The notes under the pieces were generated by a model, which ran no database searches, had not been told where the DNA came from, and was given only the letters and a program-made list of their open reading frames with translations. The translations under genes were made by a program, and so were the position numbers. Shown here in pieces: positions 31,692 to 36,640 of a stretch of DNA of 36,640 nucleotides (position 1 is its first letter; each line of letters starts with the position of its first letter). The stretch is taken from positions 1 to 36,640 of the forward strand of contig CALFPA010000103.1 of assembly GCA_937919825.1 (NCBI GenBank), written 5' to 3'. The stretch is from an uncultured Spartobacteria bacterium (GTDB lineage: Bacteria > Verrucomicrobiota > Verrucomicrobiia > Chthoniobacterales > Terrimicrobiaceae).

Positions 31692-32407
31692 TGAAAACCT
31701 CAACGATCCGCTTCCTTCACCGCTGGCTTGGGCTGATCTTCAGCCTTGTTGTGCTTACCTCCGCCCTGAGCGGCCTGCTTCACACCATCATGGCCCGCAA
31801 GCAAGCCCCGCCACCATCCGTTCGACCGTCAGGCAATGGCATTGTCGCAGGCGAGATTCAAACTGGAGTCCAGGAGGCCCTCGAGCGGTTGGGGCCAGAC
31901 TTCGGCCAAGTCAGCGCGGTGAACCTTCGGATGATTGGCGGCGAGCCGTGGTATCAAATCTACGGCGCGCCCACCGCCCCGGCTTATGTCAGCACCGTGG
32001 ATGGAAAGGTCGATCCCACGCAGGATGCCAAATTCGCAGCCCAGATCGCGGCGTCGTTCCTGGGCGGCGCGGAGGTTCGGCAGACCGACTACCTGACGGC
32101 GTTCAACCACGAGTATGTGAACATATTTCGGATCCTGCCCGTCTTCCGCTTCGATGTGGATGACGGCGCGGGAACCCGCGTTTATGTGAGCACCACGACG
32201 GGCACGGTCACCCGCCACACGGACAACGAAAAGCAATTCGAGGCGAATGTGTTTTTCCTGTTCCACAAATTCGGCTTCATCCCGAACAAAAACACCCGCG
32301 ACACCGTGCTGGTCTCGGCCATGGCCGGCATCTCGCTGGTGGCTCTCGGTGGCGTGGTGCTGTTTTTCATGACCCGTCCCCGCCGGAAAACCTCGCAAAC
32401 ACCATGA
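31691..32407 (+). CDS. Two-helix PepSY membrane protein (possible ferric-chelate reduction partner)
   Basis: 238 aa. TM1 is near residues 8-33 (RFLHRWLGLIFSLVVLTSAL, with H10 and H31). The periplasmic part contains two PepSY-like segments (GEPWYQIYGAP, PAYVSTVDG, and TRVYVSTTTGTVTR), and TM2 is near 208-230. H192 (LFHKFG) precedes TM2. The H-R-W-L-G-L...S-G-L-L-H start matches PepSY-associated TM proteins, which usually have four helices and are linked to siderophore reduction. This one has only two helices. Histidines near the membrane could bind heme, which is untested. It overlaps the receptor stop and the exbB start (ATGA), so it is tightly tied to the TonB operon. Confidence 0.82.
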   Translation: MKTSTIRFLHRWLGLIFSLVVLTSALSGLLHTIMARKQAPPPSVRPSGNGIVAGEIQTGVQEALERLGPDFGQVSAVNLRMIGGEPWYQIYGAPTAPAYVSTVDGKVDPTQDAKFAAQIAASFLGGAEVRQTDYLTAFNHEYVNIFRILPVFRFDVDDGAGTRVYVSTTTGTVTRHTDNEKQFEANVFFLFHKFGFIPNKNTRDTVLVSAMAGISLVALGGVVLFFMTRPRRKTSQTP

Positions 32408-33003
32408 TTGAAATCTTCATCAAAGGCGGCCCGATCATGTGGCCGCTTCTCGCCCTCTCGCTGGTCGCCTTTACTGTCGTTCTCGAGAGGCTGATCTTTA
32501 TCGTGATGGAAAAATGCCGGCGGCGGCCGAGCCTCGTTGGCGAAATCCTCACGCTCGTGGAGCGGGGAGATCCCGAATCGGCCGCGCGGTTGGGCACTGA
32601 GTCGAAAGACTTCGTGGCCCGCGCGCTCGGGTATGCGTTGTCGCACCGCGAGAAATCCTTCAGCGAGGCGATGCTTCGCGCCGCGAACCGCGAACTCAAA
32701 CGATTCAATCGCGGGCTCACGATTCTGGATACCGCCATCACGCTGGCGCCGTTGCTGGGCCTGCTCGGCACGGTGACCGGCATGATCGGGAGTTTCAACA
32801 TGCTTGGCGGGGAGGAACTCGGAGCGCCAACGGCCATCACGGGAGGAATTGCCGAGGCGCTCATCGCTACGGCCTTCGGCCTCGGAATCGCCATCGCGGC
32901 GCTGCTGCCATTCAACTACCTGAACGCCCGTGAGGAGGAGGCGCGGCTCGAAATGCAAGACGCCGCGAGCCATGTGGAACTCCACCTGCGGGACCGGGCC
33001 TGA
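32404..33003 (+). CDS. exbB: ExbB/TolQ-type proton channel protein
   Basis: 199 aa inner-membrane protein of the MotA/TolQ/ExbB family that with ExbD uses the proton gradient to energise TonB. TM1 is near 10-35 (PIMWPLLALSLVAFTVVLER). A cytoplasmic helical part follows, then TM2 with LAPLLGLLGTVTGMIGSF and TM3 with GGIAEALIATAFGLGIAI. These are the family signatures. It starts by overlapping the PepSY stop (ATGA) and ends overlapping exbD (TGATG). Neighbour genes make TonB, rather than Tol-Pal or gliding, the partner. Confidence 0.94.
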   Translation: MIEIFIKGGPIMWPLLALSLVAFTVVLERLIFIVMEKCRRRPSLVGEILTLVERGDPESAARLGTESKDFVARALGYALSHREKSFSEAMLRAANRELKRFNRGLTILDTAITLAPLLGLLGTVTGMIGSFNMLGGEELGAPTAITGGIAEALIATAFGLGIAIAALLPFNYLNAREEEARLEMQDAASHVELHLRDRA

Positions 33004-33416
33004 TGGAAATTCCCCGCCTCCAAGCCAAGCGCCGGGCACGCCTCGAAATCGTGCCCCTCATCGACATCATCTTTTTCCTGCTGGCCACCTTCGTTCTGGT
33101 CTCCCTCTCGATGGTGAAAAACAAAGGCATCCCCGTGGTTTTGCCGAAGGCCGCAACAGGCGAATCCACCGAGCGATCGGAGCATGTTGTGGTTGCGATT
33201 TCGGAGGCAGGGCAATTCTACCTGGACAAGCAGGAACTCCCCGAGGCCGAGCTTTTCGCCGAACTCGCCCGGCTCAAATCCTCGAATCCAGAACTCAAAG
33301 TCTTCATCCACGGCGACGAGAACGCCCGCCTCGGCCTCGCCATCGCCGTGCTGGATCAGACCCGCCGGATCGGAATCACCAAGGTGACCTTCGAAACAAA
33401 TCCCGCGAAACGCTAA
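33003..33416 (+). CDS. exbD: ExbD/TolR-type protein
   Basis: 137 aa, partner of ExbB. It has a short basic cytoplasmic N-terminus, one TM helix with the essential proton-carrying aspartate D21 in IVPLIDIIFFLLATF, and a periplasmic ExbD/TolR domain (VVAISEAGQFYLDKQEL, KVFIHGDENARLG). Length and motif position match ExbD. The ATG overlaps the exbB stop and tonB follows after 3 bp, so stoichiometric co-translation is likely. Confidence 0.94.
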   Translation: MEIPRLQAKRRARLEIVPLIDIIFFLLATFVLVSLSMVKNKGIPVVLPKAATGESTERSEHVVVAISEAGQFYLDKQELPEAELFAELARLKSSNPELKVFIHGDENARLGLAIAVLDQTRRIGITKVTFETNPAKR

Positions 33417-33419
33417 GCC

Positions 33420-34133
33420 ATGGCGCGACTCGCCGACTCCAGAACCATTCTGTGGCTCAGCGCCGCTGTCGTCGCCGCTGCCCATGCCATGGTTCTTTTC
33501 GCGTGGTCGCCATCCCCAGAAACGCCGGGCGTGCTTTTAGAGGAGGAGTCGCCGGGCGGCGTGGAGGTCGAACTCGTCGCCTCAGCAGAACAAGCCTCCG
33601 AGGAAGTCCCCGCACCTACCGAGGAGACTCCGCCAACGCCGCCAGAGCCAGTCGAGCAGCCCACGCCGGAACCAACACCTCTCCCCGAAGAAGCTTCCCC
33701 TTTGGAGGAAAAGCCAGAGGTTTTGCCTGAACCCCAATCAACTCCCGCACCGCAGCGTCCCGCTCCAAAACCTCCGACTCCAAAACCCAAGAAATCCGCC
33801 GCCTCACCTGCTGGAAAACCCAATACCAGCTCGCAAAAGACCGGCCTCATCGGAAGCGGTTCTCCGAATGTGAATGCCTCGCAGGCATCCTTTGCCAAAA
33901 GACCCTCCCTCATTTACCCGGTCGAATCCCGCCAAGCCCGCGAAGAGGGAGCGGTCGTCCTGCGCATCACGGTGGACGCCCGCGGTCGCCCTACGAATGT
34001 TGCGATCATCAAGGGCAGTGGCTTCCCACGACTCGACCGCGCCGCCATCGAGGGCGCCTGGCGTTGCCGAATCAAAAATGCCAAAGCCGGCACGACGCTG
34101 GATGTTCCCCTTCGATTCGATTTTGAAGAGTGA
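33420..34133 (+). CDS. tonB: TonB energy-transducing protein
   Basis: 237 aa. An N-terminal TM helix (residues about 9-28, TILWLSAAVVAAAHAMVLF) is followed by a long Pro/Glu-rich periplasmic linker (about 45-140). A short linker rich in Ser, Lys and Asn and a C-terminal TonB domain complete it (about 160-237: PSLIYPVESRQAREEGAVVL, RGRPTNVAIIKGSGFPRLD). It couples ExbBD to the TonB box of the receptor. It is the last gene of the receptor operon. aroD begins 57 bp downstream. Confidence 0.93.
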   Translation: MARLADSRTILWLSAAVVAAAHAMVLFAWSPSPETPGVLLEEESPGGVEVELVASAEQASEEVPAPTEETPPTPPEPVEQPTPEPTPLPEEASPLEEKPEVLPEPQSTPAPQRPAPKPPTPKPKKSAASPAGKPNTSSQKTGLIGSGSPNVNASQASFAKRPSLIYPVESRQAREEGAVVLRITVDARGRPTNVAIIKGSGFPRLDRAAIEGAWRCRIKNAKAGTTLDVPLRFDFEE

Positions 34134-34190
34134 TCCGCTCGCGATGAGTTGCGGATTGATTTCGGGATGGCGAGACCGCATGAAAGCGGG

Positions 34191-34874
34191 ATGAGCAAGC
34201 GCCAAATCAAATCAATTCCCATAGCGGGGCTCACCTCCACGGCGGTCGTGGGGATCGTCGATTCCCCGGCAGCTTTCCGGGCGGCCGCGCGCTTGCGGCG
34301 CGGCGAGGTTGATCTCCTCGAATGGCGTGCGGACTTTCTCGGCACCGGAATTGTAAAATCCAAGATCCCGTGGATTGTCACAGCGCGCCATCCGGCCGAG
34401 GGCGGACAAAACGCGATGTCGGCCCACGCTCGGCGCGAGGCCTTGCTTGAGTTGCTACCCGCCACCGCGTTGGTGGATATCGAAATCCGCTCTCTGAGCG
34501 GGATGGCGAGGGTTTTGAGCGAGGCGCGGAAGGCAGGAGTGGGAATAATCACCTCGTTCCATGATTTTCAAAAAACACCACCGGCGTCGCGGTTGGAGGA
34601 TTTGGTGAAAAAAGCGAGCGACGCCGGGGCGGATGTTCTGAAAATCGCAACGCGCACGGACTCGCCGGGGGATGTCGCGCGGCTCCTGGATTTGCTTGAA
34701 AAGACGCCGCTGCCTCTGGCGGTGATGGGAATGGGCCCGCTCGGCATGGCCTCGCGCGTGATGCTCGCAGCGGCGGGTTCGGTGCTGAACTACGGTTGGC
34801 TGCACCAGCCGAATGTCACCGGCCAATGGTCTGCCAAAGAGCTTCGGGGAGTTTTGACAGCGCTTCGCACCTGA
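34191..34874 (+). CDS. aroD: Type I 3-dehydroquinate dehydratase
   Basis: Shikimate-pathway enzyme converting 3-dehydroquinate to 3-dehydroshikimate through a Schiff base. 227 aa. EWRADF is the substrate-binding region. The catalytic pair is H124 (TSFHDFQKTP) and the Schiff-base lysine K151 (VLKIATRT), 27 residues apart as in known enzymes. MGMGPLGMASR binds substrate. ATG 34191 (MSKRQIKS) is preferred, and a TTG start 14 codons upstream is possible. Aromatic biosynthesis after a TonB system may be chance, or reflect supply of catechol-type precursors, which is speculation. A REP-like palindrome follows the stop. Confidence 0.93.
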   Translation: MSKRQIKSIPIAGLTSTAVVGIVDSPAAFRAAARLRRGEVDLLEWRADFLGTGIVKSKIPWIVTARHPAEGGQNAMSAHARREALLELLPATALVDIEIRSLSGMARVLSEARKAGVGIITSFHDFQKTPPASRLEDLVKKASDAGADVLKIATRTDSPGDVARLLDLLEKTPLPLAVMGMGPLGMASRVMLAAAGSVLNYGWLHQPNVTGQWSAKELRGVLTALRT

Positions 34875-34879
34875 AGTTT

Positions 34880-34902
34880 GGGACGGCTCGGCGAGCCATC
34901 CC
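34880..34902. repeat. REP-like palindrome / possible bidirectional terminator
   Basis: GGGA-C-GGCTC (34880-34889) pairs with GAGCC-A-TCCC (34893-34902) with one mismatch and a 3-nt loop. It lies between the convergent aroD and LTxxQ-like genes, 5 bp after the aroD stop. There is no T-tract. The form GGGACGGCTC...GAGCC-TCCC resembles short dispersed palindromes, but only one copy is in the window. Confidence 0.6.
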
Positions 34903-34911
34903 TACCTGGGG

Positions 34912-35544
34912 CTAGATTTCCTTCACCGGCTTGCCGCAGATTTTGGCGAAGGTCTCGGCTTGGGTGGGGGTGAGGATTTTTTTAATCTCGGCGGATTGGT
35001 CGATGCGGTAAGCGCGCAGGACTTCGAGGCGCTTGTCGTGGTTCATTGTTCCCTCCTCGAAGGAGCGGTTTGCTTGAGCAACGAACTCGAGACCGCGGAT
35101 GCGGATTTTCTCGATTTTGCGGAACTGCGATTGGGAGAGACCGAGTTTTTTTTGAACCCTTGGCGAGAAGACCATCGTGTATCCGAGCATCCGGTTCTGG
35201 ATTTCGTGGAAGCGATTCAACTGGTCCGGCACGAGCACGGCGAGGGCCTCGGCATTGTTGAGGTCGATCATCCCGAAGAGCCGCTGATCGGTCGTCAAAC
35301 CCGAGGATTGGGGCGACTTGGATTTTTTCAGGATCGCCTTGGTTTTCGCATCGAGTTCCTTGCGGATCGTTTTGAGTTGGGATTTCTGTTTTGAGCTAAT
35401 GCCGAGGTCGGAGCGCACGGCGGGGAGGTCGAGCAGGATCGAAACGGAACCGGGGTAATCGGTGGCGCGGGTGGTGGCGTGAAGAGAAGCCACGGCGACG
35501 CTGAGGGCCAGAGCAAGAACCGCGAGTGATCTTTTAAATGTCAT
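34912..35544 (-). CDS. Secreted helical protein with LTxxQ-like motifs
   Basis: 210 aa with a signal peptide (VLALALSVAVASLHA). The mature part is mostly alpha-helical and charged. Motifs of the L-x-x-x-Q type recur: LGISSKQKSQL, LGLSQSQFRKI and LTPTQAETF. They resemble the LTxxQ helices of Spy/CpxP-like periplasmic chaperones, but the overall length and arrangement differ. Probably periplasmic. The function is not known. It follows the transaldolase gene by 5 bp on the same strand, so the two may be co-transcribed despite unrelated roles. Confidence 0.75.
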   Translation of the reverse strand: MTFKRSLAVLALALSVAVASLHATTRATDYPGSVSILLDLPAVRSDLGISSKQKSQLKTIRKELDAKTKAILKKSKSPQSSGLTTDQRLFGMIDLNNAEALAVLVPDQLNRFHEIQNRMLGYTMVFSPRVQKKLGLSQSQFRKIEKIRIRGLEFVAQANRSFEEGTMNHDKRLEVLRAYRIDQSAEIKKILTPTQAETFAKICGKPVKEI

Positions 35545-35549
35545 CCCGG

Positions 35550-36512
35550 TTAGAAACTCTTGGCGACGATTTGTTCAAGAGAAACGATGTCGGCTGCAAA
35601 TTTCCGGATGCCTTCGGCGAGTTTGTCGGTCGCCATGGCGTCTTCGTTGAGCATCCAGCGGAAGGTTTTTTCGTCCATCGCAATTTTTTCGATGTTCGCT
35701 TTGGCAGCGTCGGCGGCGTCGAGTTTTTTGACGATCGGCTGGTTGGATTCCTGGAGTTCCTTGAGCAACTCGGGCGCGATGGTGAGGAGGTCGCAACCGG
35801 CGAGTTCGCGGATTTGGCCGGTGTTGCGGAAGCTGGCTCCCATCACCTGCGTGTGGTGGCCGAATTTTTTGTAGTAGTTGAAAATGCGGTTCACCGACTC
35901 CACGCCGGGATCCTCAGCGCCTTGGTATTCTTTTCCGGTCTTGGCCTTGTAGTAGTCGTAAATGCGGCCGACGAAGGGCGAGATGAGCCGCACGCCCGCC
36001 TCGGCACAGGCGATCGCCTGAGGCATCGAAAAAAGGAGCGTGAGGTTGCAGTTGATGCCTTCTTTTTGGCAGACGGCGGCGGCCTGCGCGCCTTCCCAGG
36101 TCGAGGCGATCTTGATGAGGATGCGCTCGCGCGGGGTGCCGAGTTTTTCGTAGAGGCCGATGAGGTAGCGCGCCTTTTCGACAGTGGCTTCGACATCGAA
36201 GGAAAGCCGGGCATCGACTTCGGTGGAAACGCGGCCGGGGACGATCGAGAGGATTTCGCGGCCGAAGGCGACGAGAAGGTCGTCGATGACCTTGCGATGC
36301 AGCGCGGCGCCGGAGAGCGAGCTGGAGCGGTTGTCCGCGACGGCTTTCGCGAGGAGCGGCTCGTATTCGGCCTGCTGGACGGCCTTGAAAATCAGCGTCG
36401 GATTGGTCGTGGCGTCCTGCGGAGCGTAGGCGCGGATGCTTTCAAAGTCTCCCGTGTCGGCGACGACGGTGGTGAATTGCTTGAGTTGGTCAAGGGAATT
36501 GGTCTGGCTCAT
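35550..36512 (-). CDS. tal: Transaldolase
   Basis: Pentose-phosphate pathway enzyme transferring a dihydroxyacetone unit between sugar phosphates. 320 aa, the length of the TalB-type subfamily. It has [29 protein letters not shown], the Schiff-base lysine K134 in [35 protein letters not shown] and [10 protein letters not shown]. The ATG at 36512 gives the usual N-terminus ([17 protein letters not shown]). It is upstream of the LTxxQ-like gene, 5 bp apart. A 54-bp gap separates it from the partial gene at the window end. Confidence 0.97.
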   Translation of the reverse strand: MSQTNSLDQLKQFTTVVADTGDFESIRAYAPQDATTNPTLIFKAVQQAEYEPLLAKAVADNRSSSLSGAALHRKVIDDLLVAFGREILSIVPGRVSTEVDARLSFDVEATVEKARYLIGLYEKLGTPRERILIKIASTWEGAQAAAVCQKEGINCNLTLLFSMPQAIACAEAGVRLISPFVGRIYDYYKAKTGKEYQGAEDPGVESVNRIFNYYKKFGHHTQVMGASFRNTGQIRELAGCDLLTIAPELLKELQESNQPIVKKLDAADAAKANIEKIAMDEKTFRWMLNEDAMATDKLAEGIRKFAADIVSLEQIVAKSF

Positions 36513-36566
36513 AAAATCCCCGCGACATTGAGAAGGCTGGACCCGAATTGCAATCGGTAATTCCGA

Positions 36567-36640
36567 TCACACGATCATGCCGGCGGCGACCGTCTCGTGC
36601 GTGCCGGGGTCGACGAGGATGAACGACCCGGTGAGGCGGT
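36567..36640 (-). CDS. cysN: C-terminal end of a CysN-type sulfate adenylyltransferase subunit 1 (partial)
   Basis: Only the last 24 codons are in the window. They read RLTGSFILVDPGTHETVAAG and end MIV before TGA at 36567-36569. The pattern (N)R-x-T-G-S-F-I-L-V-D-...-T-V-A-A-G-M-I is the signature C-terminus of CysN or the CysN part of CysNC. It is the GTPase subunit that with CysD makes adenosine 5'-phosphosulfate for sulfate assimilation. Because the stop follows directly, a CysC kinase domain is not fused after it. A short sequence limits confidence. Confidence 0.8.
   Translation of the reverse strand, partial: RLTGSFILVDPGTHETVAAGMIV

Noticed and set aside
1-36640. CRISPR arrays, insertion sequences, prophage genes or integrases
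   Set aside because: No regularly spaced direct repeats, transposase motifs or phage structural genes were found on either strand.

Overview
The window reads as a GC-rich, densely coding chromosome segment from a Gram-negative bacterium. Verrucomicrobiota is the most likely phylum. This rests on the gene content (fused circularly permuted ATP-grasp/alpha-E protein, FabV, TonB systems, LTxxQ-like secreted proteins), the scarcity of clear Shine-Dalgarno sequences, and REP-like palindromes in the gaps. It is an inference, not a marker-gene result. No phage, insertion sequence, integrase, CRISPR array or rRNA was found.

Layout. 1-1.6 kb: 3' part of a tRNA-Ala(CGC), alanine racemase, and a convergent DUF4870-type membrane protein. 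1.7-17.1 kb: about 15 kb of genes all on the + strand, many joined by ATGA-type overlaps. It opens with the translation and RNA-maturation set nusA-infB-rbfA-nrnA-truB-ribF. It runs directly into a circularly permuted ATP-grasp/alpha-E fusion and two transglutaminase-like proteins. Then come an SDR, a long-chain polyprenyl diphosphate synthase, an exported protein with a divergent transglutaminase-like triad, and CvfB. 17.15-18.9 kb: a small, more AT-rich accessory stretch (NadR-like P-loop ATPase, Cys-containing secreted protein, small membrane protein) with a clear terminator and a palindrome between divergent genes. 18.9-21.55 kb (- strand): DoxX-like protein, Old Yellow Enzyme and an orphan RND-type periplasmic adaptor.

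21.55-22.02 kb is the only gene-free gap over 300 bp and carries nested palindromes. 22.0-25.75 kb: FabV, a FIST sensor protein (-) and HflX. 25.8-34.1 kb is an iron-acquisition region. It holds a DtxR-FeoA-FeoA fusion regulator, FeoB split into a GTPase protein and a membrane protein, a small exported HPCQLC protein, a TonB-dependent receptor, a two-helix PepSY protein, and ExbB-ExbD-TonB. 34.2-36.6 kb: type I 3-dehydroquinate dehydratase, a REP-like palindrome, an LTxxQ-like secreted protein, transaldolase, and the C-terminal end of a CysN-type sulfate adenylyltransferase subunit running off the window.

How the parts may work together. The receptor, energised by ExbBD-TonB, would bring ferric chelates into the periplasm. 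The PepSY protein could take part in reductive release, and the split FeoB would import Fe(II) under the FeoA-fused regulator. Separately, the ATP-grasp/alpha-E/transglutaminase genes match a predicted amidoligase-peptidase type of locus whose product is unknown. Their coupling to the ribF end of a translation operon, with a further transglutaminase-like exported protein nearby, is the most interesting candidate for an undescribed system here.
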